A program made the translations under genes and the position numbers. Below are positions 33,501 to 43,394 of a stretch of 64,000 nt of DNA, in pieces. The notes below the pieces were generated by a model. That model was not told the origin of the DNA and did no database searches. It saw nothing but the letters and a program-made list of their open reading frames with translations. The stretch is taken from assembly GCF_016482785.1 (NCBI RefSeq), contig NZ_JAEMXM010000001.1, positions 757,767 to 821,766 of the forward strand, read 5' to 3'. Position 1 is the first letter of the stretch. Each line of letters begins with the position of its first letter. This stretch comes from Paenibacillus alkalitolerans (GTDB lineage Bacteria > Bacillota > Bacilli > Paenibacillales > YIM-B00363).

Positions 33501-34867
33501 ACTTTCAACGTCCGCCTGCTGCCGCCGAATGAAACAGCTTCAGTCACCGAATCCCATATGAAGCTTAACGCCGAATCGTTCCAACCGGCACGGCTCGCAG
33601 CAATCTTAAGCCATCTTCCCCCGCGATAGACCCAACGCCGCTCCGGAAGCTCCGTAAACAGTTCTTCCGGCGACCTACCGTCAAATATAACGAAATCCGC
33701 CTTATTGCCGGCTTTCACGCCGTAATCCGTTAGCCCGAGTACGGCGGCGGGGATATCGGTGATCATGCGGAGCAGCGTGCGAAGGTCGGACGGGCTCCCC
33801 ATATGCGCCGCATAAGCGGTGACCAGACCGATCAACACAAGATCCCCTCTGCCGAACGGATGGAAAGGATCATGAATGTTGTCCGAAGCCGCAGCTAACG
33901 GAATTCCGGCGGCGAGCAATTCCTTAACCCTCGTCACGCCGCGTCTGACGGGAAACCCGTCTCGCCTGCCTTGCAAGTACAAATTTGCGCCGGGCAAAGT
34001 AACCGCACCTAACCCCGCTTCGGCCATACGCCCGATCAAATGACCCGCGACCTCATCCGGCATTGCCGCCAACGAACAAAGATGACCGACTGTTACACGG
34101 CCGGTAAATCCGTATTCCATCGTGCGCTTCGCGATATGGGACACCGTCCGGATATTCGGATCGTCGCTCTCGTCCGTATGCAGATCGATCGGCCGGCCGT
34201 ACCGTTCGGCAAGCCGGAATATCGCATCGATGTCCTCTTCCTGCGTCGAAGACAAATGCGGAGCTCCGCCTAACCCGTCCACCCCCATCCGAATCGCCTC
34301 TTCCGCCACTTCCATCTCGGCGGAGGAAAGCTGGTTGTACGGGCACATCGGAAACAGCTGCAGCGTCACATACGGAGCAAGCGCCTCCTTCACCTCAAGT
34401 GCGGCTTCAATTGTGCGCAGAGCGACATCGCGGCCCGCCTTCACATTGAAATCCAAGTGCGTCCGAATGGCCGAAGTGCCGAATGATATGGCCTGCATAG
34501 CCGCACGGGTTATTCGCGCCTTAATCTCTTCTTTCGTAAAGGAAGGAGAAGCGGCCGCATAATTGCGAACCGCTTCCTCAAGTGTGCCGGACTCGTTGCC
34601 GACGCGGGGCAAAGTGAACGATTTGTCGAGATGCATGTGCGCATCGACAAGTCCCGGCAGCAGCATGTTCTCCCTCACATCAATGACGATCTCATCGGCC
34701 TGAGCGTAAGCGTCGGGCTTCCATTCGTCAAGCGGGATCGATCCGGCGACCATCACCGCCCCCGATTGCGGCTCAACAGACGACCAAACACCTTCCTCGG
34801 CCACCGCAGTGTAAAGCCGGGCTTCATCCGTCAGCGGCAAGCGAACGTTATACAACAACATTTTCAT
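33497..34867 (-). CDS. Cytosine-deaminase-type amidohydrolase
   Basis: A roughly 456-residue amidohydrolase with an intact metal site: DAHMHLD (H77, H79), IDLHTDESDD (His present), VGHLCSLA and the catalytic AASDNIHDPF. It resembles cytosine deaminase/N-isopropylammelide-type hydrolases, with a 30-residue C-terminal extension (RAGWNDSALSFIW...). I chose the ATG at 34867, eight bases after AAGGAGG. It lies at the end of an importer operon with two binding proteins and probably acts on the imported heterocycle. Confidence 0.85.
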   Translation of the reverse strand: MKMLLYNVRLPLTDEARLYTAVAEEGVWSSVEPQSGAVMVAGSIPLDEWKPDAYAQADEIVIDVRENMLLPGLVDAHMHLDKSFTLPRVGNESGTLEEAVRNYAAASPSFTKEEIKARITRAAMQAISFGTSAIRTHLDFNVKAGRDVALRTIEAALEVKEALAPYVTLQLFPMCPYNQLSSAEMEVAEEAIRMGVDGLGGAPHLSSTQEEDIDAIFRLAERYGRPIDLHTDESDDPNIRTVSHIAKRTMEYGFTGRVTVGHLCSLAAMPDEVAGHLIGRMAEAGLGAVTLPGANLYLQGRRDGFPVRRGVTRVKELLAAGIPLAAASDNIHDPFHPFGRGDLVLIGLVTAYAAHMGSPSDLRTLLRMITDIPAAVLGLTDYGVKAGNKADFVIFDGRSPEELFTELPERRWVYRGGRWLKIAASRAGWNDSALSFIWDSVTEAVSFGGSRRTLKV

Positions 34868-34912
34868 CGAATCCGCCTCCTTCCGCCGCATACTTTTCAA
34901 ACCATATTTACT

Positions 34913-36007
34913 TTACTTCTTCGGCAAATATTCGTTGGTGTACACTTTGCTTACATCTTCCTTCTCATCCAACAATCCGATTTCCAGCAATTGATCCGTC
35001 AACTCGGACCAGCGCTCCTCGGTCATATAACCGACTCCGCCCGTTTCCGCATCGCCGCCGTACACCAATTCCATCTGATTTTCGGCTCCGTATTTCATGC
35101 CGTCCAACGTCATATCCGGATTTTTCTCTTGGATGAACGGATTCACTTCTTCATAGTTCGTCTTATAATAATCCCAGCCTTTAATCGACGCTTCGACGAA
35201 AGCTTTCACGAGCTCCGGCTTCTCTTGAAGCATCTTCTCCGTAGTGAACAAGATGTTGGCGTACGGATTGTAACCGGAATCCGCGTGCAGCAGCATTCCC
35301 GTCTCGACGCCTTGCTCCATGAGAGCGAACGGCTCGGCTGTAACGTATCCTTGCGTGACCGAAGTTTTCTCGTTGATGAAATTGACAAGCGAGCCGGTAT
35401 ACTTCATCTCCTCGACCTTGCCTTCGAGCGCATACTTCTTCTTGATATATTCCCAGTACCCCGCCGCAGCGGCAACGTACACCTTTCTTCCGGCCAAATC
35501 GGAGAAATCTTTAAGGTCTTCCTCTTTATGAAATATTAATCCTTGCGGGTTTTTCTGAAACAGAGCCGCGATGGCCACAAGCGGAATGCCTTCTTTTCGC
35601 GCCAACAACAAGCTGTCGGCTTGAGTCATGCCGAATTCGGCCTGACCGGAGGCGACGATTTGCGTGGACGAAATTTGCGGTCCCCCCGGTTGAATCGTCA
35701 TATCCAAGCCGGCTTCTTCGTAAAATCCTTTCATCAAAGCGGCATATTGCCCTCCGTGCTCCGGTTCGGCAAACCAGTTCGTCACCTGCGAAACTTTGAC
35801 GAGCTCCTTCTTCTGCGGTTCGGCGGCAGCCGGCTCGGACGGTTCCGTCGTTTCGGCCTGTTCCGTACCGGCGGGCTCGCTTGCCGCATTATCGCTCGTT
35901 CCGCCGCATGCGGACACGATGCTTACAACAAGCAATAAACCGATCATCAAGGCAAAACGCCGGCGAAACCACCCCGTTCTCATATCTCTTTCCGGACTCT
36001 TCTCCAT
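34913..36007 (-). CDS. NMT1/THI5-like (SsuA/ThiY-type) binding lipoprotein
   Basis: A 364-residue lipoprotein. The chosen start MEKSPERDMRTGWFRRR leads into a hydrophobic segment and lipobox IVSACGG. The mature body matches NMT1-type binding proteins (QVTNWFAEPEHGGQYAALMKGFYEEAGLDMTIQPGGP, GQAEFGMTQADSLLLARKEGIPLVAIAALFQKNP). ThiY-like members bind pyrimidine precursors, others sulfonates. It supplies the permease and ATPase encoded upstream in the operon. GGAGGTGGGAG precedes the ATG. Confidence 0.87.
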   Translation of the reverse strand: MEKSPERDMRTGWFRRRFALMIGLLLVVSIVSACGGTSDNAASEPAGTEQAETTEPSEPAAAEPQKKELVKVSQVTNWFAEPEHGGQYAALMKGFYEEAGLDMTIQPGGPQISSTQIVASGQAEFGMTQADSLLLARKEGIPLVAIAALFQKNPQGLIFHKEEDLKDFSDLAGRKVYVAAAAGYWEYIKKKYALEGKVEEMKYTGSLVNFINEKTSVTQGYVTAEPFALMEQGVETGMLLHADSGYNPYANILFTTEKMLQEKPELVKAFVEASIKGWDYYKTNYEEVNPFIQEKNPDMTLDGMKYGAENQMELVYGGDAETGGVGYMTEERWSELTDQLLEIGLLDEKEDVSKVYTNEYLPKK

Positions 36008-36053
36008 ACTCCCACCTCCGAATATATTGGCACTGCCGCTTGTCGCTTGGCAA

Positions 36054-37190
36054 TTATTGAGGAATCGTTCCTTTGATCCCTTTGACAAACCAATTCATGC
36101 TCAATATATCCTCGTCTTTCATTTTCACGCCGTCTTCGAGCCGCTTTTCGCCCGATTGGTCGTAGATCGGTCCGTGAAACACATTGAAAGTGCCGTTCAG
36201 AATTTTCTGCTTCTCCGCTTCGACCAAATCTTTGACCTCTTGCGGCACGTTCTTTCCGAACGGAGCGATATCGACCATACCTTCTTTCAAACCGCCCCAA
36301 TACGATTCGGACTTCCAAGTGCCGTCGATAATGCTTTGGATCGTCTCGACATAGTACGGACCCCAATTTAATGTAGGGTTCGTAATGTACGTTTCCGGAG
36401 CAAAACGATTCATATCCGAATCGTTCCCCATTCCCCATACGTTACGCTCGGCTGCGGCTTGAATGCCCGCGGGCGAATCTTGGTAGTTCGCGAGAACGTC
36501 GACCCCTTTGTCCAACAGGCTGACCGCCGCTTGCCGTTCCGTTGCCGGATCAAACCAGGTGTTGCTCCAGATGACGGACACTTCGACGTCCGGATTGACG
36601 CTTTGCGCGCCAAGCGTAAAGGCGTTGATTGTAAAAATCACTTCGGGAATCGGAAAAGCTCCGACATAGCCGATTTTGTTGTTTTTCGTCATTTCCCCCG
36701 CCGCGACTCCTGCCAAATATCCTGTCTGGTAGCCTCTGCCCATATATGTGCCCAAATTCGGCAGCGTCTTGTAGCCGGTTGCGTGAAGAAACTTGACGTC
36801 GGGATATTTTTGCGCAACGTTGTACATCGGATCCATATATCCGAAGCTGGTGCCGAAGATGATATCGTGGTCCTGCGCGAGCTCTTCGAAGACCCGCTGC
36901 GCATCCGAACCTTCAGGCACATTCTCGACTACCGTCGCTTTAATTCCGAACGTTTCCTCGACCATTTCCCTTCCTTTGTCGTGCTCGAACGTCCAACCTC
37001 CGTCACCCGGAACCCCGATATATACGAAAGCCACGCGCGGCAGCTCTTTTTCTTGTTCCGTTCCGCTTGTATCACCCTCTTGCTGCGGCGGCGTTTCGGT
37101 ATCCGAAGCTCCGGTCGAGTTCGGCGATTGAGAACATGCGGTGATAATCGTCAACATGATCGCGGCAAGCAGCATACCGAACTTTCTCAT
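36054..37190 (-). CDS. BMP-family (PnrA/TmpC-like) binding lipoprotein
   Basis: A 378-residue lipoprotein with lipobox IITACSQ and the basic-membrane-protein fold: VAFVYIGVPGDGGWTFEHDKGREMVEE at the N-domain start, IIFGTSFGYMDPMYNVAQKYPDVKFLHATG, and GYLAGVAAGEMTKNNKIGYVGAFPIPEV. BMP proteins normally bind nucleosides and work with their own NupA/B/C-type transporter, none of which is present here. It sits inside a Tau/Ssu-type importer operon beside an unrelated NMT1-type protein. Confidence 0.87.
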   Translation of the reverse strand: MRKFGMLLAAIMLTIITACSQSPNSTGASDTETPPQQEGDTSGTEQEKELPRVAFVYIGVPGDGGWTFEHDKGREMVEETFGIKATVVENVPEGSDAQRVFEELAQDHDIIFGTSFGYMDPMYNVAQKYPDVKFLHATGYKTLPNLGTYMGRGYQTGYLAGVAAGEMTKNNKIGYVGAFPIPEVIFTINAFTLGAQSVNPDVEVSVIWSNTWFDPATERQAAVSLLDKGVDVLANYQDSPAGIQAAAERNVWGMGNDSDMNRFAPETYITNPTLNWGPYYVETIQSIIDGTWKSESYWGGLKEGMVDIAPFGKNVPQEVKDLVEAEKQKILNGTFNVFHGPIYDQSGEKRLEDGVKMKDEDILSMNWFVKGIKGTIPQ

Positions 37191-37236
37191 ATTTGTTTCT
37201 CTCCCTTTTTGAATTGTCTCATGTTTATCGGGTGTT

Positions 37237-38016
37237 CTAAGATTCGTGCCTCATCTCGGATTCGTGCCAAGAGCTCAGCATCCATTTCGAAAAGGCGTTC
37301 ACCAGCAAAAAGAATCCGATGCCGACAACCGAAGCCGACAAGCCGCAAGCGAATAAATACGGAGTTTGCAGTCTTGATGAGGCGACAGTGATGGCGTACC
37401 CCAATCCTCCTTTCCCGCCGCCGATTCCGGCGATGTATTCCCCCACGATGGCGCCGATGACGGCGAGCGTACACGATATTTTTAAACCGGCAACAATGTA
37501 AGGAAGCGCCGCTGGAATTCTGAGCCTCCACATCGTTTGCAGCTTCGTGGCGTTGTATAAATAAAACAAATTTTTCATGTTGTTATCCGTGGAGTTTAGA
37601 CCGATCAATGTGTTGGAGAGCATCGGGAAAAATCCGATCAGGAAGGCGATAATGACAATGGCGTTCATCCCGGCGCCGAACCAGATGACGATAATGGGAG
37701 CTACGGCAACAATCGGGATGGTCTGCAAAATAATCGCGTACGGGTATACGCTTTTTTCTATGATTTTCGAGACGGCCAGCAGCACCGCTCCTCCGAGCCC
37801 GAGTACGATGCTCAATAAGAAGCCGAGCACCGCTTCGGAAATCGTAGTCCAAACGGAGATCATCAAGCCGTTCCAATTGTTTGACGCAGCCGCTGCAATG
37901 TCCGACGGTTTCGGCAATATATAAGGGGGCATGCCGAGCAATGTCACAATCAATTCCCAGCCCCCGACAAACACGATAAAGGCAATAAGCGGCGGAGCAA
38001 TTTTGTTTACGCTCAT
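37237..38016 (-). CDS. SsuC/TauC/ThiX-type ABC permease
   Basis: A 259-residue permease with six segments, the BPD_transp_1 fold and the docking loop FPMLSNTLIGLNSTDNNMKNLFYLYNATKLQTMWRLRIPAALPYI. I chose the ATG at 38016 behind GAGGGGA over the upstream TTG. It pairs with the ATPase encoded just upstream (stop at 38034) and should accept substrate from the NMT1-type lipoprotein, and possibly from the BMP-type protein. Confidence 0.87.
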   Translation of the reverse strand: MSVNKIAPPLIAFIVFVGGWELIVTLLGMPPYILPKPSDIAAAASNNWNGLMISVWTTISEAVLGFLLSIVLGLGGAVLLAVSKIIEKSVYPYAIILQTIPIVAVAPIIVIWFGAGMNAIVIIAFLIGFFPMLSNTLIGLNSTDNNMKNLFYLYNATKLQTMWRLRIPAALPYIVAGLKISCTLAVIGAIVGEYIAGIGGGKGGLGYAITVASSRLQTPYLFACGLSASVVGIGFFLLVNAFSKWMLSSWHESEMRHES

Positions 38017-38033
38017 AATGACATCCCCTCTGC

Positions 38034-38825
38034 TCAATGCTTTAACGCTTCGGACACTCTCCGCACCCTTTCGCTGAATTCCGAGGCCGTCCGGAACGCA
38101 TCGGTTCTCGGGAACGGAGCCGGAATATCTACTGTCGCGGATATTTTGCCGGGCCGGGGCGTCATCACCGCTACGCGCGTGGATAGAAACACGGCTTCAA
38201 ATACATTATGAGTGATGAACAACACCGTCATTTGCTTCTCCCGCCGCCATATATTTAACAGTTCGTCCTGCAGCGATTGGCGCGTAATTTCGTCGAGAGC
38301 GCCGAACGGTTCGTCCATCAGCAGCAATTTCGGCCGGGAAATGAGCGCCCGGGCGATGGATGCCCTCATCTTCATGCCGCCCGACAATTGCCGGGGCAAA
38401 GACTTCATATAATCCTTCAGCCTGACGAGCTCCAGCACCCTTTCCGCTTCGTGCCTTCGCTCCTTCTTGGATACTCCGCGCAGCGCGAGAGGAAGAGCTA
38501 CATTGTCTTGAACGCTGCACCAAGGGAGCAGCGTATGTTCCTGGAACACGAATGCGAGGTCGTTATGTTTCCTGGCTTCCTTCGGAGTGGTCCCCAATAT
38601 TTCAAGCTTGCCTCTCGTAGGTTCGGCAAGGCCTGCAATCATCTTGAATATAGTAGATTTCCCGCACCCGGACGGCCCGACGAAACAAAGAAATTCGCCT
38701 TCCGCAATGTCGAGATCGACGTTCTTAACCGCAACCGTACCGTCGGGGTATATTTTGTCCAGACCGTGCATTCGCACCAACGGCCGGGTATATATATTGG
38801 CACGGTTTATCGTCGCAACTTGCAT
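38034..38825 (-). CDS. SsuB/TauB-type ABC ATPase
   Basis: A 263-residue ATPase with Walker A GPSGCGKST (50-58), Q-loop FVFQEHTLLPW, signature LSGGMKMR, Walker B LLLMDEPFGALDE and switch His in LFITHN. It energises the importer of the following permease gene. It is first in the operon, with the start at 38825 set by GGGAGGG. Family members drive uptake of taurine, sulfonates, nitrate or thiamine precursors. The amidohydrolase in the operon favours a nitrogen heterocycle. Confidence 0.9.
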   Translation of the reverse strand: MQVATINRANIYTRPLVRMHGLDKIYPDGTVAVKNVDLDIAEGEFLCFVGPSGCGKSTIFKMIAGLAEPTRGKLEILGTTPKEARKHNDLAFVFQEHTLLPWCSVQDNVALPLALRGVSKKERRHEAERVLELVRLKDYMKSLPRQLSGGMKMRASIARALISRPKLLLMDEPFGALDEITRQSLQDELLNIWRREKQMTVLFITHNVFEAVFLSTRVAVMTPRPGKISATVDIPAPFPRTDAFRTASEFSERVRRVSEALKH

Positions 38826-39022
38826 CGATATTCCCTCCCGTCTACATCGATTCAAGCATGTTGATGAAGTTCATTGTAGGCAGATGGGAATTATAGGTCA
38901 ATAATAATGACGTAATTTTGTTATAATTCATAACGCAAAGGGTGTTTTTTGTGCTTACGCACGTAAGTCGCTATGGACTGTGTAATATTTACGGGTATTC
39001 GGATTTTATGGTGGAAAAGGGC

Positions 39023-40354
39023 TTATAATTCGCCCTTCTCCAATTTCTCAATCAAGGTGGAAATGTTGATACCAAGGAGCTCGCTACGCTCACGAACCAC
39101 GCCAATTGAAGACATTTTATCGAACATCGGATAGTTGTAGTCACGAAGTTCATAATCATTCATACGCTTTTGATACTTTGGTTTACGTTCCTTTGTAAGC
39201 CCCTCTGTAAAGAGTATTTTGGCTCGTAATGCTTCGAAGGAGTATCCCCTTCCTACACGGTTAATGACACGTATCAGGTTGTTTATAGACTCTGTATAAG
39301 CGTTTGTGATGCGGTGGTCGAAGTAGGCGAATATCTCTTCTTCCCAATTCGTCATAGCCTTAGTAAGAGGCTCAAAGGCGGATTGCATTTCCTTGGGTAT
39401 CTTGACTTTTCAATCGTGATATTTGAAATATGCTTCCTGTCTGCTGTCGCTATCCCACAAGTCGAAGAATGATTCCTTCAAGTCATAAGCTATGCCGAGA
39501 GAGGGGTAATTCTTCGTCCATAGGTCAAGCGTAATCTTATCCATGTCCGTGAGCTCTTTGTGGCGTTTCAAGAGGATAAAACGGTCGTGCATAAGACCAC
39601 GCCGTTCCTTCGCTGATAAGCCCACTCTAAGCTGTTTACGGACGGTTTCCAACGCTTGGTTCGCCATACGGACAACGTGAAACTTATCGATAATGATAAT
39701 CGCCTTCGGCAGTACAGCCCTAACAGCGTCTTTGTACGGTTGCCACATATCCATTGTGACGTATTGTATTCGTCCTCTGTTTGGAATGCGTGAGAGGTTG
39801 CCTACAACGGTTTCCTTGTTACGATTGGGCAGAATGTCTAACAAGGTACGTTCCTCGATGTTGGTTAAAACGCATCTTGGCTTGATAATGTGGATTTCGT
39901 CTATACCGAGCCAATTAGGTGTTTCAAACCGCAGAGTCTGTTCCAGACGGTTAATGTAATCCCGAAAGATATTGCGAATGGTTTTTTCGTTAAGCCCAAC
40001 ATCTTCTGATATGCTGACAAACGTGCGTTTTAGGGTTTGCTTTTCAATGTAAGACAATAACCGCTTGGTACAGTTTCGCTTTTCGTCTATGGTGTGCTCT
40101 AACCGTTCCCAGAAGGTTTGATTGCAGTCTCTGCACCGATACCTCTGACGTTTTATGAGAAGCCCTACACGCTTTCCGTGAATCGGCAAGTCCATACTCA
40201 ATTGCTCACGGTTACCGTGCTTGTAGAGGTTCGTTTCGTAACCACAATGAGGACAAGCCAAAGGTGGAGAGTTCGTCTCCACCTGAATTTGAAAGTCATA
40301 GTCATTCTCCATTATTCCGAGAATCTTAAAAAACGAAAGATTAAGTACGTCCAT
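39023..40354 (-). pseudogene. ISL3-family transposase, interrupted by an in-frame stop
   Basis: Two segments in the same frame make a full 443-codon ISL3 transposase. The N-terminal zinc-binding part has CPHCGYETNLYKHG and CRDCNQTFWER. The DDE domain has WLGIDEIHI, YVTMDMWQPY and IIIDKFHVV, and the C-terminal part has AYTESINNLIRVINRVGRGYSF. A TGA at 39410-39412 replaces what is probably a Trp codon (HDW-KVKIPKE). Only 85 bp separate its start codon from the neighbouring gene. I could not find convincing terminal inverted repeats or target duplications, so element ends are unresolved. It is probably immobile now. Confidence 0.88.
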
Positions 40355-40439
40355 AAATTTCCTTCTATTCGTAAATAATGATCAAGCGAATTACATACTG
40401 AAAACAGCATCAGACAATTTCAATCGTACGGACAGTACA

Positions 40440-42208
40440 TTAGCTTTTTGGTATGATCGGCAGAATAATTGAAGAAGGATGTTCTTCATCATGAAAGATG
40501 GTTTGCCGAGCGATCACAACATCCTCAGCCTGATCCTCACCGAAATTTCTGCCAGTGTTTGGATTTCGGTCCCAACGCGGGAAATTACTGCTCGTTATAT
40601 CCAAGCGGATCATATGTCCTTTTTTGAATAAATTGCTTGTTGACCATAAATCGATTTCAAATAAATAAGCTTTTCCAGGCTCGATTAAGCTCGGAGCTTC
40701 TCCTTTAGCAGCATTCCGATAGCGGGCACGTATAATTCCATCGGTTAGATTTTGTGCATACCCATCGGGATGAACATCTACCAATCGCGCGACAAAGTCT
40801 GTATCTAACGTACTTGAACTTGCCCACAGTTTCACTTTAATCGGTCCTGTCACTTCTACGTCTTCTTCTAATACGGGAGTTGTATAAACTAATACATCAT
40901 CGCGTGATTCAATCTCTCTCTGATCGAATGCACCGCTGTTAAAATCAGGAGGCATCATGATCGCTCCGCCTTTAGTTATGACTGGATTCAAGGGATCGTA
41001 CGTATAATGATCGGCTTCCTCTTGATCTGGTATGATTGTACTAAGCACTCCATCGCCTTGAAGCGTATTGGCATGTCCTTGGCTATGCAAGTAGTACGGA
41101 GTGAAATTTGTCCGAGCAAGCGGCCATTCATATTCATCGCGCCAAACATTCTCGCCCATCACAATAGCTTGATCGGTGCTTCACTGATGATACCGATGTC
41201 CTTTCCTTTTAAGAAATGATCAAACCATCGCAATTTGAGTCCGACCAAATCCACGACAGCGGAGTTTGCAGCCAATCCAAAATTTATTTCGCCAGCTTGA
41301 TGACTGTGATCCAAATGCATCCATGGCCCGATGACTAATTTGCTCTGCCGAGCTTCCGGACTACCGCCTTTGTTACGCATTTGCAAAAAGTTTTCAATGG
41401 TTCCTTGCAAGAATATATCGTACCAACCTGCAATGTTAAGTGTAGGAACCGTTAACTTGTCATATTTCCCCTTCAACGATAATGCATCCAAATAATCTTG
41501 ATCCATGCCGCGCTCAAAATGTTCAAGAATTAAGGGAGCCACTTTATTTCGGGCAAAAGGCGCAAAATTTTTCAATGGCAGTGCTTTAATCTCCGTTTTT
41601 AGTTGATCAATATCTGAAATTAACTGCGCCAAAGCAATAGCTCGTTCTTGCTCATCCGAATAAAGTCTTGAGAGCGTGTCCAGATACATTCCTAATTGCC
41701 AATAGGACAAAAAACCGAGTTCAAGCGCTCCTCCCCGATACATTAATCCGTCAAAGGGATCGCTCCAAGAAAATGAAGGAGTAGCTGCTTTGAGCTCTCG
41801 TGGATTCTGCAGCATGCCTGCCCACTGTACGAATGCGGAATAAGATTCACCAAACAAACCGACTTCACCATTGCTAAAGGGTAGTTTGCTCGCCCAGTGG
41901 ATGGTCTCAAAGGTATCAGAAGCTTCTTGTATACTGGTAGAGATAAGCTCCCATTCACCTTCAGAAGCGGATCTTCCCCTTGTATCTTGAACGATGACCA
42001 CATATCCCTGCCGAACTGCACGAGAAATATCGTATAATCCAAAAGAAATGGGGGGAACATCTTTATTATAAGGATGGCGATTGAGTAGAACGGGCCACTT
42101 TCCTTCCTGATTGGGCCGATAAATATTAGCACGCAACACGATCCCATCTCTCATTTCAACGGGAACATTAAACTCTGCAATCATCTGCTTTTCCAACGGA
42201 TTTGTCAT
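40440..42208 (-). pseudogene. CocE/NonD-family serine hydrolase gene with one-base frameshift
   Basis: Two overlapping frames encode one CocE-type acyl hydrolase of about 590 residues. The first (from 42208) has the alpha/beta-hydrolase part with nucleophile motif GESYSAF and AGWYDIFLQGT. The second has the C-terminal jelly roll (VTGPIKVKLWASSSTLDTDFVARLVDVHPDG, GHMIRLDITSSNFPRWDRNPNTG). The shift falls near 41160-41166, where a T appears to be missing from CTATTGTGATGG (expected KLFVMGENVW). As written the protein lacks the jelly-roll domain. Last gene of the MerR-MFS-CocE operon. AT-rich like its partners. Confidence 0.88.
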
Positions 42209-42209
42209 A

Positions 42210-43394
42210 TCAAACGCTCCTTTTTTCTACGATAATTAAAGTTTTTTTATCGATTCTTAGACTGACAAAAGTTAAAAATACGCCTACAAAAGTTACCAAG
42301 GCAGCTACCAAAGGCAATGCACTTAAATTGAGTGAAGGGTTCTCTATCACGATCCCGCCTAAAAATGCCCCAAGCGCATTCCCCATGTTAAAAGCAGCCA
42401 CATTCAACCCTGAGGCAAATTGGGGCGCATCGGAAGCTTTTTCTAAAATGTGCATTTGCAATGGAGGAATAGAAGCAAACGCTGAAACCCCCCAGATAAA
42501 GATCGTGATGATTGTCGCTATCGGATTGTGGACGGTAAAGGTTAAACTGGTCAAAACCACTGCCAGTACAATTAAGGCTCCGAGTAATGTGGGCATCAAC
42601 CAGCGATCAGCCAGCTTTGCTCCCACAATGTTACCAACTAAAGTACCGATCCCGTAGATGAGCAAGATTGCAGAAACATCATGGGAATCGACTCCCGTGA
42701 TTTGCTCCAGCATAGGAGTAATATAAGTTAGAACAGTAAAAACTCCGCCAATACCAAAAACGGTCATCATAAGCGCCAATAATACTTGGGGGCGACGCAG
42801 CACACCGACTTGTTTCCGTAGAGATGCCACTTGTTCTTGTTTCATCGAGGGAACCAGTAACGCGATCGCCACGAAAGCAATAGTCCCAATCCCTGCAATC
42901 ACGTAAAACGGCATTCGCCAGTCGTAAACAAGACCGAGATAGGTGCCTAAAGGCGCACCCAATACGGTAGACAAAGTCAAACCCAAAGCCACTAAAGCAA
43001 GTGCACTTGTCTGTTTATCTGGAGGAGCTAGTTTGGCTGCAACGACATAGCTTTCTCCAAAAAATGTTCCATGCATAAATGCACAAATAATCCTAGCGAT
43101 CATCAAAAAAGTATAATTCGGTGCCCATGCGCAAAGAAGATTTCCGATTGCAAATCCCCCAACAAGCAATAAAAGCAAGTTTTTTCGAGAGATTCTCGAG
43201 AAGATAATCGATACGAACGGAACGCCTATTACAACTCCTAGTGCATATCCTGTAATTAAAAGACCCGCTGCAAAAAGTGATACTTCCAAGTCTTCGGCAA
43301 TCGTAGGCAAAAGCCCCATAGGTACTAATTCGGTCGTGCCGATTCCAAATGAGGCAAGAGTTAACGCCCAGAGCGCAATTGGCATACGGTTCAT
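42210..43394 (-). CDS. AraJ/YdhP-type MFS transporter
   Basis: A 394-residue twelve-segment major facilitator. It opens MNRMPIALWALTLASFGIGTTELVPMGLLPTIAEDL, typical of the AraJ/arabinose-efflux-like sugar or drug exporters. I chose the ATG at 43394, which overlaps the MerR stop codon as ATGA. It is the middle gene of an operon with an effector-binding MerR protein and a CocE-type hydrolase, an arrangement that suggests inducible export and hydrolysis of a xenobiotic. AT-rich relative to most of the window. Confidence 0.87.
   Translation of the reverse strand: MNRMPIALWALTLASFGIGTTELVPMGLLPTIAEDLEVSLFAAGLLITGYALGVVIGVPFVSIIFSRISRKNLLLLLVGGFAIGNLLCAWAPNYTFLMIARIICAFMHGTFFGESYVVAAKLAPPDKQTSALALVALGLTLSTVLGAPLGTYLGLVYDWRMPFYVIAGIGTIAFVAIALLVPSMKQEQVASLRKQVGVLRRPQVLLALMMTVFGIGGVFTVLTYITPMLEQITGVDSHDVSAILLIYGIGTLVGNIVGAKLADRWLMPTLLGALIVLAVVLTSLTFTVHNPIATIITIFIWGVSAFASIPPLQMHILEKASDAPQFASGLNVAAFNMGNALGAFLGGIVIENPSLNLSALPLVAALVTFVGVFLTFVSLRIDKKTLIIVEKRSV

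Noticed and set aside
34631-35539. 302-residue plus-strand frame
   Set aside because: It lies antisense across the amidohydrolase start and the NMT1-type gene, with no ribosome binding site and a His/Arg-rich shadow composition.
36459-37391. 310-residue plus-strand frame
   Set aside because: It is antisense to the BMP lipoprotein gene and has shadow-type composition. The minus-strand gene has a clear lipobox and family match.
38954-38967. CTTACG-CA-CGTAAG palindrome as a possible ISL3 terminal repeat
   Set aside because: No inverted partner was found on the other side of the transposase (40355-40440), so it cannot be called an IS end.
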